Shown here piece by piece: positions 8,284 to 16,958 of a DNA stretch of 64,000 nt. Position 1 is the first letter of the stretch. Every line of letters begins with the position of its first letter. The notes beneath the pieces are model-generated. The model did no database searches, was not told where the DNA came from, and was given only the letters and a program-made list of their open reading frames with translations. The stretch lies in NCBI RefSeq assembly GCF_013359935.1, contig NZ_JABMCB010000202.1, positions 744,001 through 808,000 of the forward strand, read 5' to 3'. The stretch comes from Paenibacillus xylanilyticus. GTDB taxonomy: Bacteria > Bacillota > Bacilli > Paenibacillales > Paenibacillaceae. A program made the translations under genes and the position numbers.

Positions 8284-9180
8284 TTACGTCCGGCCTGTCC
8301 AATCCGATCCGGCGATCTCCTTCCATCTTGTTCTGATTTCGTCATACAGTTCCTGCGGGAGCGCGCCCTTGGCCACCAGATCAGCATTTTGCTGCCAACG
8401 GTTCGGCTTGGTTGTACCCACGATGGCCGTATCGACGCCCTCCGTACTTAGCGTGAAACGCAAGGCCGTTTCAACCGCCGCTTGTGCATTGTCACCCGAC
8501 AGGAAACCATAGCCCAGTTCCTGCAACCGTCTCCAATACACGAATGGATAGGCATCTTCGGAGAGCGTGTCATATGTCCAGGCTGCATTGGCAATCGGCC
8601 GTTTGGCGATTACACCCATGTTTCTTTTTCTGGCCTCTGGCAATGTCAGATCAATCGCTTCTTGATCCGCAATATTTAGTGAAGTTTCCAAACTGTCAAA
8701 CACCCCGGTTCCAATGGCGTACAATGCGTCTGTTGTATCACCGCTGTAACCGATATACCGGGTCTTTCCCGCTTCCTTGGCACGTTGGAGGACTTCAATT
8801 ACCGCTCCTTGCCTAAGTACTTCTTCAGAACAGCTATGCAAATGAATGACATCCACATACTCCGTTTTGAGCCTTCTTAGACTGCGATCGATCGTTTGCT
8901 CCAGCACTTTGGGATCCCAATCCGGCCCATCCACTCCGGCAGCATGTCCACACTTGGTAAACAAATAAAAGTCGTCACGTCGGTGCGAAAGTACGTCTCC
9001 AATCAGTTCCTCGCTGTCTCCATAACATTCGGCAGTATCAATGACGTTCAATCCGGCATCCAAAGCGGTATTCAGGAGTGTTTCCACGTCACCTTTGGAT
9101 ACATTGCTTCCAATTTCGGATCCGCCAAACCCGAGAGTGCTTACTTTCATGCCTGTGTTTCCATATTCGCGCAGTTCCAT
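8284..9180 (-). CDS. Aldo/keto reductase
   Basis: 298-residue NAD(P)H-dependent oxidoreductase with the (beta/alpha)8 fold. The catalytic tetrad is visible: D and Y in NVIDTAECYGDSEE (about residues 45-58), K in LFTKCGH and H in DVIHLHSC. It reduces aldehydes or ketones to alcohols; the physiological substrate is not evident. The start at 9180 is the first ATG. It is followed by a strong terminator and preceded by a 120-base gap from the SDR gene, so probably its own unit. The neighbouring SDR and GNAT genes suggest a small redox/detoxification cluster, which is only inference. Confidence 0.88.
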   Translation of the reverse strand: MELREYGNTGMKVSTLGFGGSEIGSNVSKGDVETLLNTALDAGLNVIDTAECYGDSEELIGDVLSHRRDDFYLFTKCGHAAGVDGPDWDPKVLEQTIDRSLRRLKTEYVDVIHLHSCSEEVLRQGAVIEVLQRAKEAGKTRYIGYSGDTTDALYAIGTGVFDSLETSLNIADQEAIDLTLPEARKRNMGVIAKRPIANAAWTYDTLSEDAYPFVYWRRLQELGYGFLSGDNAQAAVETALRFTLSTEGVDTAIVGTTKPNRWQQNADLVAKGALPQELYDEIRTRWKEIAGSDWTGRT

Positions 9181-9300
9181 AATTGATTCCTCCGACTTCG
9201 TAAATATAGGTACAACTTATATGAAAGAATGACAACTCTGTTTGTTATTACCCGCCAGCAATGCATCGGACCCACTTTTTACCGTTAATTTCTCTATTAT

Positions 9301-10074
9301 TTAGAATCCATAAATGGACATGCCCCCGTCAACAAGCAGAGTTTGGCCCGTCATATATCCTGCAGCGTCTGACGCCAAGAAGACCACAGGTCCAACTACC
9401 TCTTGCAGCTCACCCACTCGCTGAAGGGGTGTTCGACTTACAATTTCCTGCAAATATTGCGGATCATCCAGCAGCTTTTCGGTCAGCGGTGTACGGAAAT
9501 ACCATGGACCTACCGCATTTACACGAATGCCATATTTCCCCCATTCCATGGCAAGGACCTTCGTCATATGAATAAGAGCTGCCTTGGTCGCTCCATAGAC
9601 AACGCCTGTACGCAAAGCTGTGTGCCCGCCTACTGAAGAAATGTTGATGATTTTACCGCTGCCCTGCTCCTTCATGTGTTGACCGGCCAGCTGTGAAGCC
9701 ATGAAGGCTGATTTCAAATTGGTTTGCATAATGGTTTCCCATTGCTCGTCCGTCACTTCAAGCGCTGGCGTCCGAATGTTCATACCGGCATTATTAACAA
9801 GGATATCCAGTCTTCCCAGTTCGGCGATCGTCTCACGAAAGACTTCTTCCAGCTGCTCTCTGGATGTCACATCAGCACTAAAAGCTATGGCTCTATGGCC
9901 AGTCTGCTCATAAATTAAAGCAGCTGTCTCCTCGACTTCCGTCATCGTACGAGATATGAGAACAACATCACATCCCGACTCCGCCAGTCCGATGGCTATC
10001 GCCTTTCCGATCCCTCTTCCCGCACCGGTGACCAGTGCAGTCTGTCCTTCCAGATGAAATGTTGGTCCGTTCAT
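9301..10074 (-). CDS. Short-chain dehydrogenase/reductase (gluconate 5-dehydrogenase-like)
   Basis: 257-residue SDR. Nucleotide-binding TGAGRGIG lies near residue 15, NNAG near 90, catalytic S in INISSVGG, and the YxxxK pair in VYGATKAALIHM. The RVNAVGPWYFRTPLT and VFLASDAAGYMTGQTLLVDGG segments are typical of the gluconate 5-dehydrogenase / 3-oxoacyl-reductase-like branch. ATG at 10074 is preceded by GAGGAG eight bases upstream; the ATG seven codons earlier overlaps that site. Substrate not determinable from sequence. Confidence 0.85.
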   Translation of the reverse strand: MNGPTFHLEGQTALVTGAGRGIGKAIAIGLAESGCDVVLISRTMTEVEETAALIYEQTGHRAIAFSADVTSREQLEEVFRETIAELGRLDILVNNAGMNIRTPALEVTDEQWETIMQTNLKSAFMASQLAGQHMKEQGSGKIINISSVGGHTALRTGVVYGATKAALIHMTKVLAMEWGKYGIRVNAVGPWYFRTPLTEKLLDDPQYLQEIVSRTPLQRVGELQEVVGPVVFLASDAAGYMTGQTLLVDGGMSIYGF

Positions 10075-10139
10075 GCCACACACTCCTCTATCCATTCAAA
10101 TATGTATTCAAGCTGCAGATCAGCTCGCGAGCCTGATGT

Positions 10140-10628
10140 TCACGTTACAAAAAACTGGCTTGGATTACCCAACTCCGGGTGAAATTTTTCGCGAAATCGG
10201 CCTCCCGTATAAGCCCCTATTACTTTTCTCCAGAACGCCTGCGCAATCACATTATTGCGTACCTGCGTCACTTTCCAGCGTCCCGGAAAACGATTAAACA
10301 GCTCGTGTGCTGCCTGAGTCCCTATTCCGCTCCGCCGATATTTTTGCATGACAAAAAACTCAGTCAAATAATAATCATTATCCTTGCTGCCAGGCTCGAA
10401 ACGTTCTACCAGCGCAAAACCTGCCGGTGCCCCTTCACTCGTAATCAGAAAAGCAAATTTGCGGCCCTCCTCCTCCCAAAAAGCCTCCAGACCCGGATAC
10501 TCCGGGAAAATACCGTTGCTGTCCACATCAATATTTAAATATTTGGTGAAATCATACAGATAAAATTGCATCAAATGCCGGATCACCTGACTCCGTTCCC
10601 GGGGAACCAGCTCTAATCTCATATTCAT
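10140..10628 (-). CDS. GNAT family N-acetyltransferase
   Basis: 162-residue acetyltransferase. The acetyl-CoA pocket signature is FFVMQKYRRSGIGTQAAHELF (about residues 95-115, the R-x-x-G-x-G/A loop), followed by beta-5 WKVTQVRNNVIAQAFWRKVI. The acceptor substrate is unknown. A long frame extends upstream, but ATG at 10628 with AGGAGGT seven bases before it is clearly the start. Divergent from xerS, sharing a 174-base upstream region. Confidence 0.85.
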   Translation of the reverse strand: MNMRLELVPRERSQVIRHLMQFYLYDFTKYLNIDVDSNGIFPEYPGLEAFWEEEGRKFAFLITSEGAPAGFALVERFEPGSKDNDYYLTEFFVMQKYRRSGIGTQAAHELFNRFPGRWKVTQVRNNVIAQAFWRKVIGAYTGGRFREKFHPELGNPSQFFVT

Positions 10629-10802
10629 CCGGTTCACCTCCTCTGCTCTGCTTATAACAATTACTTTAAAGGTTTGTACGCGGAAGGGCAAGGAAGCAGC
10701 CCTCGCCTGCTCCTGTTCCGTGAACAGGCTGTGACCAAGCAAATTATGGTACACTAGGATATAGACTAATTTGTAGAATGAACTGATTAGGAGGTGCCGA
10801 AC

Positions 10803-11897
10803 TTGACCAATGTGCAAAAAGAGATAGATCGACGCAAGCTGGATGATAAACTGCCTTCCATGCCTTGGTTCGTTCAGCAATTCATTGACTATAAGCTTCC
10901 CGATTTATCACCATCCACCCTGCTTGAATACTTAAGGGATTATGACACCTTCTTCAGTTGGCTGCGCGCGGAAGGATTGTCCCAGGCTGAGTCCAATAAA
11001 GACGTAACATTAACTGAACTTGAGGTATTACGTATGGATTCGGTCACTTCATTCCGTTTGTTTCTGGCGACCAAGCGTGAAGGAGCCAACTCCAGAATTA
11101 CGGTATCCCGCAAACTGTCCTCCCTTCGCTCACTCTTTCATTATTTAAGCCAAATTGCCGAAGATGAAGACTTCTATCCGCTGCTGAAACGTAATATTAT
11201 GGCCAAAATTGAGATTAAACGCACGCATAAGCCAAAAGACACGGCAGCGAAGCTGAAAGGGAAGCTTTTGGAAGATGAGGAACTGCTTGAATTTATCGGA
11301 TACATCCTCGAAGGTTACGCTGTCGACATGCAGAAGAACAAGCAAGCGCTCTACTCGCATGAACTCAACAAAGAACGGGATGCGTGCATTGCCAGCCTTA
11401 TTCTGAATTCAGGGCTGCGGGTATCCGAAGTGGTTAACCTGAATATTGACGATCTGGATTTGAACAATAAACTGTTATATGTTTACCGCAAAGGTAACAA
11501 TGATGAAACGTTCAAAACCCCTGTTTATTTCAGAGAACAGGCCAAGGATGAGCTTGCAAACTACATGCACCTGCGGCAATCACGATACCGTACACCCAAA
11601 CGGGAAAAGGGGCTATTCATTGCGCTGCGTAACGGTGAGCCTGAAGGCAGTCGAATGACCAAACGGGCGATTCAGGCGATGATCATGAAATATGCCAAAT
11701 GTTTTGGCAAGCCGTATCTGACCGTGCATAAGCTGCGGCATTCCTTTGCGACAGATTACTATCTGCAAAATGATATCTATAAAACGAAGGAACAGCTCGG
11801 ACACGCCTCCACGGAAACGACCGAAATCTATGCGCATCTCACCGACAAAACGATGTCTGAAGCAATTGAACGTCGCTCTGAAGATACGGGATCTTAA
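10803..11897 (+). CDS. xerS: Tyrosine recombinase XerS
   Basis: 364-residue site-specific recombinase with a core-binding SAM-like N-terminal domain (about 20-130) and a catalytic domain. Active-site residues are visible: R206 in NSGLRVSEV, the H309-x-x-R312-H313 box in HKLRHSF, H in LGHAS and the nucleophile Y343 in EIYAHLT. Length and the N-terminal extension match XerS, the single-recombinase chromosome dimer-resolution enzyme of streptococci that is also annotated in Paenibacillus, rather than the roughly 300-residue XerC/XerD. The TTG start at 10803 has GGAGG eight bases upstream; the upstream GTG overlaps it. I found no clear dif-like site beside it. Confidence 0.85.
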   Translation: MTNVQKEIDRRKLDDKLPSMPWFVQQFIDYKLPDLSPSTLLEYLRDYDTFFSWLRAEGLSQAESNKDVTLTELEVLRMDSVTSFRLFLATKREGANSRITVSRKLSSLRSLFHYLSQIAEDEDFYPLLKRNIMAKIEIKRTHKPKDTAAKLKGKLLEDEELLEFIGYILEGYAVDMQKNKQALYSHELNKERDACIASLILNSGLRVSEVVNLNIDDLDLNNKLLYVYRKGNNDETFKTPVYFREQAKDELANYMHLRQSRYRTPKREKGLFIALRNGEPEGSRMTKRAIQAMIMKYAKCFGKPYLTVHKLRHSFATDYYLQNDIYKTKEQLGHASTETTEIYAHLTDKTMSEAIERRSEDTGS

Positions 11898-11924
11898 GCA
11901 GGTTATCACCAAAAAAATCAAACA

Positions 11925-11967
11925 GCGGATTCTCTCCTGGTTACACACACCATAAGAGAATCCGCTA
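11925..11967. terminator. Bidirectional terminator between xerS and mobB
   Basis: 12-bp perfect stem AGCGGATTCTCT / AGAGAATCCGCT. The minus-strand side runs into a T-rich tail (TGTTTGATTTTTTT), and the plus-strand side has a weak T run, so it serves both convergent genes. Confidence 0.85.
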
Positions 11968-11988
11968 TTTGTTCAGCATGATTTCAGT

Positions 11989-12525
11989 CTAATTCACCCT
12001 TTTTAACAGCCACTCAGCGATAAGCCCTGTCTCATGCACTGAATGCCACACCACTTCTTTTAACGGATCATGGCCGTTCCCCACTAAATGTAGTGAATCC
12101 TTTGGCAGCCAGGAAACGACAGCCATCACTCCATGCAGCTTCTCAAGCATGGCCAAATGTTGATCTTCGCGGATCATCACCAGCTTGGGATAGTTCGCCC
12201 ACTTGTATCCTTCAATCAGAATCCAATCATAATGGTTCAGATGGTTTAACATATTCTCCAAAGTGGTTGCCTGTTGTTCAATAATGGCCGTTCGCTTATC
12301 CGACATGACAACTACAGCAGAAGCACCCGCCTGATTAAAACGGTATGAATCGGTTCCTTCATGATCCATCTGGAAATGATCATGTCCATCATGCTTGATG
12401 ACAGCGACCCTCAGTCCTTTTAACGATAAATATCGGGTGAGTTCTGCCGTTAATGTGCTTTTGCCCGTATTTTTGTAGCCTACAATCTGCACAATGTATG
12501 GTGGAACAGGACTTGTTTTGCCCAT
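11989..12525 (-). CDS. mobB: Molybdopterin-guanine dinucleotide biosynthesis protein B
   Basis: 178-residue P-loop GTPase-like protein. Walker A GYKNTGKSTL is near residue 16, followed by AVIKHDGHDHFQMDHEGTDS and WILIEGYK, typical MobB segments. MobB assists MobA in attaching GMP to molybdopterin for DMSO-reductase-type enzymes. It begins three bases after the moeA stop, so it is co-transcribed with moeA. No mobA, moaA or moaC is present in the window. Confidence 0.92.
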   Translation of the reverse strand: MGKTSPVPPYIVQIVGYKNTGKSTLTAELTRYLSLKGLRVAVIKHDGHDHFQMDHEGTDSYRFNQAGASAVVVMSDKRTAIIEQQATTLENMLNHLNHYDWILIEGYKWANYPKLVMIREDQHLAMLEKLHGVMAVVSWLPKDSLHLVGNGHDPLKEVVWHSVHETGLIAEWLLKRVN

Positions 12526-12528
12526 ATC

Positions 12529-13824
12529 CTACTTCACCTGCCCATGGGGTAGCTTAAGAATCCGTACCTGTTCTCCTGCAGGAATCCCTTTCTTTTCAGG
12601 TGGAATGATAATCAGGCAATCACTATCTTTAATCGTGATCATGACACTGGACTCATCCACTCGAGCCGCAGCAGGCATCGCATATACCCTTCCATTCCGA
12701 ATTTCCGTGCGCCCCCGTACAAACCGGGTAAAGTTGTTTACTTTCGTATATTCCTGATCCAGGATCGCTGTCCACTCTTCCAAATAAGGGTTGGCATCAT
12801 TTTGCATCATACGAATGGTTGGCCGGACAAACAAACCGAATCCAACAAAACAAGCTCCGGGGTTACCGGATAGTGCAAAGAGCAGTTTATCATTCACGAC
12901 GGCTGCTGTTGTAACACTTCCTGGACGCATCGTCACTTTATTAAAGAGCATCTCCATATTTCCTTCACGTACCAAATCACCCATGATGTCATAATCGCCG
13001 ACCGATACACCGCCAGTGGTCACCACAATATCGTTATCTTCAACCGCTTCTGCCAGTTTCGCACGTGCAGTATCCACATCATCCGCTATGGAGCCATACA
13101 TGACAGGTTCTCCACCTGCCTCCGTGACCAGGGAACGCAGCATATAGCTATTGCTGTTGCGAATTCGTCCGGGCTGCAAAGGCTCGTCTACCTCCAGCAA
13201 TTCGGTTCCAGTGGCAAAAATGGCGACTTTCGGACGTCGAAACACCGGGACATGGGCAACCCCAAAAGTAGCCAGTACCGATTGCTCTCCTGCCTGAATA
13301 ATCGTTCCGGCTTCAAGCAATAGCTGACCTTCCTGAACTTCCAATCCGATTGGCGTAATGTTGGCGTTAGGCTGGATATGACGCTTAAGGGCAATCCATT
13401 GTTCTCCATCCTGCTCCCTGCTTTCGGTCATCTCCAGCATGACAACCGCATCGGCACCATCAGGTACTTGCGCACCTGTCATAATTCGGGCGGTGGTGCC
13501 GGGAACAATCGGTTGATCCGATGTATATCCACATGGAATTTCATCAACGACACGCAGCCAGATCTGTTGGTCGCTGGACGCATTGACGGTATCACTGCTC
13601 ACAATCGCATAGCCATCCATCCCGGATCTCCGGAAAAAGGGATATGGATGCGGGGCATGAATCGTTTCAGCAAGCGTTCGCCCATGCGCCGATTCCAGGG
13701 TGACTCTCTCAATCGCAATTGCAGTAACATGGGGTGAAATTTTAGCCTGTGCAGCCTCGACCTGAACTGCTGTACGATTAAATTTGGGACTGGTGATGTC
13801 ATCTGAATGGGAGTTGATTTTCAA
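12529..13824 (-). CDS. moeA: Molybdopterin molybdotransferase MoeA
   Basis: 431-residue enzyme that inserts molybdate into adenylated molybdopterin. The typical blocks are present: PFFRRSGMDGYA (about residues 63-74), GRIRNSNSYML, VTTGGVSVGDYD and LSGNPGACFVGF, with a C-terminal domain IV. The start is TTG at 13824 with AAGGAGG about 11 bases upstream, a slightly long spacing. First gene of a moeA-mobB pair. Divergent from the HNH gene. Confidence 0.93.
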   Translation of the reverse strand: MKINSHSDDITSPKFNRTAVQVEAAQAKISPHVTAIAIERVTLESAHGRTLAETIHAPHPYPFFRRSGMDGYAIVSSDTVNASSDQQIWLRVVDEIPCGYTSDQPIVPGTTARIMTGAQVPDGADAVVMLEMTESREQDGEQWIALKRHIQPNANITPIGLEVQEGQLLLEAGTIIQAGEQSVLATFGVAHVPVFRRPKVAIFATGTELLEVDEPLQPGRIRNSNSYMLRSLVTEAGGEPVMYGSIADDVDTARAKLAEAVEDNDIVVTTGGVSVGDYDIMGDLVREGNMEMLFNKVTMRPGSVTTAAVVNDKLLFALSGNPGACFVGFGLFVRPTIRMMQNDANPYLEEWTAILDQEYTKVNNFTRFVRGRTEIRNGRVYAMPAAARVDESSVMITIKDSDCLIIIPPEKKGIPAGEQVRILKLPHGQVK

Positions 13825-13964
13825 AATGGATAAAACCTCCTTGGGACAGAACTCGTTTAAGAAAGTGTAGCGTGAAAGCTAAGGTGTGACAAGTAAAAGC
13901 CCGGCTGGGAACATGAAAGTGCGATATCATGCCCATAATAGAGATGAAGAAATGGAGGGTCATC

Positions 13965-14255
13965 ATGAGTAACCGATGCGAATTGTGCGGTAGAGATCCT
14001 GTCGAAACGACGGTCCATCATCTCACACCCAAAGAAATGGGCGGAACGTTCATGCCTACCGCCAATCTATGTATTCCGTGTCATAAACAAATCCACTCGC
14101 TATTTACCAATCAAGATATTATGAGCCTAAACCTTAGAGATCTACAGGCACTGCGCGAGAATGAACGAATGGCCCCTTATATCCGCTGGATTCGTAAACA
14201 GCCTCCTTCCACCATACCCCGGACACGCAAGTCCAATCACGTTCGCAGATCCTAA
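13965..14255 (+). CDS. Small HNH-nuclease-fold protein (YisB-like)
   Basis: 96-residue protein with two Cys pairs (CELCGRDP and CIPCHKQIH) flanking the HH dyad of a treble-clef HNH fold (VHHLTPKEMGG). Similar short proteins (B. subtilis YisB) are annotated as HNH nuclease-like with no proven function. ATG at 13965 has GGAGGG seven bases upstream and is preferred over the more distal ATGs. The C-terminus is basic (RTRKSNHVRRS). Stand-alone gene, divergent from moeA. Confidence 0.8.
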   Translation: MSNRCELCGRDPVETTVHHLTPKEMGGTFMPTANLCIPCHKQIHSLFTNQDIMSLNLRDLQALRENERMAPYIRWIRKQPPSTIPRTRKSNHVRRS

Positions 14256-14296
14256 TCATACGTTGGTCCTTTCCTTACTAAAATATATATAAAAAA

Positions 14297-14354
14297 ACAG
14301 CCACAAGGTTTGCTTGCGCATGGCAGGGTTCATTCTGCCTTACCTCGTGGCTGT
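14297..14354 (-). terminator. Terminator after the DUF4247 gene
   Basis: Outer stem ACAGCCAC / GTGGCTGT with an internal hairpin (GGCAG / CTGCC region). Minus-strand T tail of seven. It terminates the DUF350-DUF4178-DUF4247 operon and probably also the convergent HNH gene. Confidence 0.8.
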
Positions 14355-14388
14355 TCTGTATGGATTGTTCAGACGGGCCGAATCATGA

Positions 14389-15123
14389 TTACCTTCGCCT
14401 CTTGATGCGTCCCCCGCCTACCCTCGTTTTGGGTTTCTTATAAGAGCTTTTTGGTGAGTCAAACAAGCCTCCACTCTTATTCCGTTCAACCGTACCCGTG
14501 CTCGGTTCTTTTTTGCGGCTAAACAAGCCCCCGCCTGAACCTACACTTGTATCGGTATCCCCTCCCCGCCGGGTAATCGACCCTTTTCGGTCGACTGTAA
14601 TAGGCGGAGCGGCCTTTTTGTCACTGCTTGTTGGTGCACGATAAGTACCTTGATTCGGTTTGTACGTATCACGATCTGTGTATCCTCTGTACTTTCCGTA
14701 CCCGCTTCCGCCAAAGGAATCAAACAAATTGCCAATGAGCGTTGCGGTCAAATATCCTTGTAGAAAAGAGGAATCGTAATTCTGCCGAACATATTCCTTG
14801 GAATCCACTTCAATTAAGGTGTCTTCCTTCTTGTTTGGATCTTGCTGCAAATGATAATACTGGTCCTGATATACCAGGAACATCCGCTCTTCATTTTCCG
14901 CCGAGATCTGATCAGGTCTACGCTCTTCGGATAACTCCTGTGCAACTTCAGGAACAGAGCGGTCGGCAGCCCGATACACATACGATGTTGTATTGCCACT
15001 GCCACTTACAGACTCAAGCGGATAAGTGTCCTGAACGGAAGGCATCCCGCACGCGGACAACAGGGACATGACAAGGCTGAGGACCAGCATTAATTTTAAT
15101 CCAAGTGCCATGCGCTTTTTCAT
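14389..15123 (-). CDS. DUF4247 domain lipoprotein
   Basis: 244 residues. The signal sequence ends in a lipobox (SLLSACGMPS), so Cys25 should be lipidated and the protein anchored on the outer face of the membrane. The central part (about 40-150) matches the DUF4247 pattern (YVYRAADRSVPEVAQEL, RMFLVYQDQYYHLQQ). The C-terminal 90 residues are low complexity, rich in Gly, Ser, Arg and Lys, ending GGGRIKRRR. Last gene of the operon with DUF4178, DUF350 and PspA. Function unknown; the linkage suggests membrane-stress physiology. Confidence 0.8.
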   Translation of the reverse strand: MKKRMALGLKLMLVLSLVMSLLSACGMPSVQDTYPLESVSGSGNTTSYVYRAADRSVPEVAQELSEERRPDQISAENEERMFLVYQDQYYHLQQDPNKKEDTLIEVDSKEYVRQNYDSSFLQGYLTATLIGNLFDSFGGSGYGKYRGYTDRDTYKPNQGTYRAPTSSDKKAAPPITVDRKGSITRRGGDTDTSVGSGGGLFSRKKEPSTGTVERNKSGGLFDSPKSSYKKPKTRVGGGRIKRRR

Positions 15124-15134
15124 TGGAACCTCTC

Positions 15135-15641
15135 CTAGCTCGAACGAATCACTTTGATATCCGCAGGAAGAATGGACTCACCTTCATACAGAGTAAATCT
15201 TCTGTCTTGCCATTCCACACGCAGAAGCATATTATCATCGGACTGGTACTGCCAAACCAATTGCTCCCCACCCTGACCATAAGGTGTCCTGCCTGCTGTG
15301 GTAACCATTCCTCCATATTCTTCCTCCAGATGATAGGCGCGTCCATCCAGATCGAGCAGCGTCGGCACCTCATCCGGTGCGTCAAGACGGCCGTCAATTG
15401 GTGTATAGAGGGCGTAATGTGTCATTTCTCTTTCTTCAACATGCAAATGTCTAATGGTTGTGCCATCCTGCAAGGTTAGCACCACTGCTCTTCGCGCACG
15501 GTGATGCACCCGTCCCACGACTTCATATGTTACAAGTGAGACTTCACAGATGTCACCAGGTGCAAGATCCAGCATCGTTTTCTCCGCCTGCGGCGGTTCG
15601 GGCTTAGCCAGAATCCCTTTAATCCGTTTCCATACACTCAT
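15135..15641 (-). CDS. DUF4178 domain protein
   Basis: 168 residues, no membrane segment. It begins with a short amphipathic stretch and then a beta-rich domain (LAPGDICEVSLVTYEVVGRV, RFTLYEGESI) typical of DUF4178. ATG at 15641 with GGGAG eight bases before is preferred to the ATG two codons earlier. Located between DUF350 and DUF4247 genes with 11-23 base gaps, hence one transcript. Function unknown. DUF4178 proteins are repeatedly found beside PspA and DUF350 proteins. Confidence 0.8.
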   Translation of the reverse strand: MSVWKRIKGILAKPEPPQAEKTMLDLAPGDICEVSLVTYEVVGRVHHRARRAVVLTLQDGTTIRHLHVEEREMTHYALYTPIDGRLDAPDEVPTLLDLDGRAYHLEEEYGGMVTTAGRTPYGQGGEQLVWQYQSDDNMLLRVEWQDRRFTLYEGESILPADIKVIRSS

Positions 15642-15664
15642 ACCCATTACTCCCGTTCATTATC

Positions 15665-16066
15665 TTATAAACAAGCTGCAATAATTAATGCACCCACGAT
15701 ATGCAGAGCACCGGAGAACAAACCGTACCCTGTCTTCCCTTGTTGTATTCCCGTGTCCAGATCCAGATTGGCCCACTTGCGAATCATAAAGTGCACTACA
15801 CTCTCCAGAATAAGCAGGATGACAAATGAAACAACGGATACAAGCAATGCTTCACCCAGGTGACCTGCTGTCGAAATGGAAGTCGCAAGTACATACCCTT
15901 GAGCAAACAGCTTCATGACCATCCGTGTCGTAACCGCCATGTTCCCCGCTTTAACTTCTGCAAAATCCTTATACTTCGTAAACAACGAGTCCACATACAT
16001 CAAAACAAAAAGCAAAACCGAACCAGATAAAGTCCAGACCAGCATCGCCAAAATGTTCAAATCCAT
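15665..16066 (-). CDS. DUF350 domain inner-membrane protein (YjfL-like)
   Basis: 133 residues with four predicted helices (about 5-28, 48-70, 75-100, 110-132), the DUF350 layout. GYVLATSIS and the FMIRKWANLDLDTGIQQGK loop are family-like. E. coli yjfL, also DUF350, lies in a cluster with a PspA homologue (yjfJ), which supports the present context. Function unknown. GGGGG lies eight bases before the ATG. Confidence 0.85.
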   Translation of the reverse strand: MDLNILAMLVWTLSGSVLLFVLMYVDSLFTKYKDFAEVKAGNMAVTTRMVMKLFAQGYVLATSISTAGHLGEALLVSVVSFVILLILESVVHFMIRKWANLDLDTGIQQGKTGYGLFSGALHIVGALIIAACL

Positions 16067-16163
16067 TTACACAGCCCCCACATATCAACATGAACCGCAT
16101 TTAAAAGCGAAGGAGAAACGTTGGTCTCTCCTCCGCTGATGAACCTTGCTTCAGGTGCAAGGT

Positions 16164-16835
16164 TTAATTCTTATTTTCGTATTGCTTCATGAGCGCAGCC
16201 AGTTCATCCTCAACGGCCTGATCCTTGCCGAGTTTCTCAAACTCTTCATCCAGTGATTTTCCTTTGGACGACATCTCATTGCTGGCTTCTGCCTGTGCTT
16301 CCATCTGCATCATTTTTTCTTCCATGCGTTTCATGCCCGCACTAGCCGTGTCGGAGCTGAATCCGTTCAATGCTTTGTTGATTTCAGTTTGAGCTTTGGC
16401 AGCGTTGTAACGTGCAACCAATGTCTCACGTTTGTTTTTCATCTGTGTCAATTGCTTGCGCATCTCATCCAGCTTGCCGCGTAGATTGTCTGCAGATGCT
16501 TTGTTCTGATCATAGCTTGTTTTGTATTCCGCCATTTTCACTTCTGCCGCTTTTTTCTCTTCCAGAGCCCGGCGTGCCAGATCCATGTTCTGTGCACGTG
16601 CTGCAGTATGAGCTTGCTCCTCACGCTTCTTCACCAAAGCTTCCTGTTCTTCGAACAGCTGCTTAAATTTTTTCTCAATAGCGATTTGTTGAGCTACAGC
16701 TTTCTCGGCATCTTCCAAATCTTCCTGCATATCACGGATATATTGATCCGTCATCTTGATTGGATCTTCTGCCTTGTCAATAATGGCATTAATGTTAGAC
16801 ATCGTTAAATCACGTAAACGTTTGAACATGGACAT
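16164..16835 (-). CDS. pspA: PspA/IM30 family membrane-stress protein
   Basis: 223-residue, almost entirely alpha-helical protein. It starts MSMFKRLRDLTMSNINAII, the amphipathic membrane-binding helix, followed by long coiled coils (about 30-185) rich in Ala, Glu, Lys and Gln, and a short C-terminal helix. PspA forms ESCRT-III-like scaffolds that protect leaky membranes. The frame extends 39 codons upstream, but ATG at 16835 has GGAGG nine bases before. A sigma-W-type promoter (16883-16908) lies directly upstream, as for B. subtilis pspA. First gene of the unit ending with DUF4247. Confidence 0.93.
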   Translation of the reverse strand: MSMFKRLRDLTMSNINAIIDKAEDPIKMTDQYIRDMQEDLEDAEKAVAQQIAIEKKFKQLFEEQEALVKKREEQAHTAARAQNMDLARRALEEKKAAEVKMAEYKTSYDQNKASADNLRGKLDEMRKQLTQMKNKRETLVARYNAAKAQTEINKALNGFSSDTASAGMKRMEEKMMQMEAQAEASNEMSSKGKSLDEEFEKLGKDQAVEDELAALMKQYENKN

Positions 16836-16882
16836 TATGGTATTCCTCCTAGTCGATATTACATCTTGTATATAAACATACA

Positions 16883-16908
16883 TACGTGGTAATCTTTCAC
16901 TCGTTTCA
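16883..16908 (-). promoter_or_regulatory. Sigma-W-like ECF promoter of the pspA operon
   Basis: Minus strand has TGAAAC, 16 bases, then CGTA, exactly the sigma-W consensus and spacing. The predicted start of transcription is about 40 bases before the pspA ATG. B. subtilis pspA is a known sigma-W target. Confidence 0.8.
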
Positions 16909-16958
16909 ATTTTACCAAAAAAAAGTTTAAAACACGATGCTCTGCCTTCCAAAATCTA

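Noticed and set aside
10640..10800. Search for a dif-like site next to xerS
   Set aside because: No pair of inverted 11-bp arms with a 6-8-bp centre was convincing; the TATGGTACACT there looks like promoter sequence.
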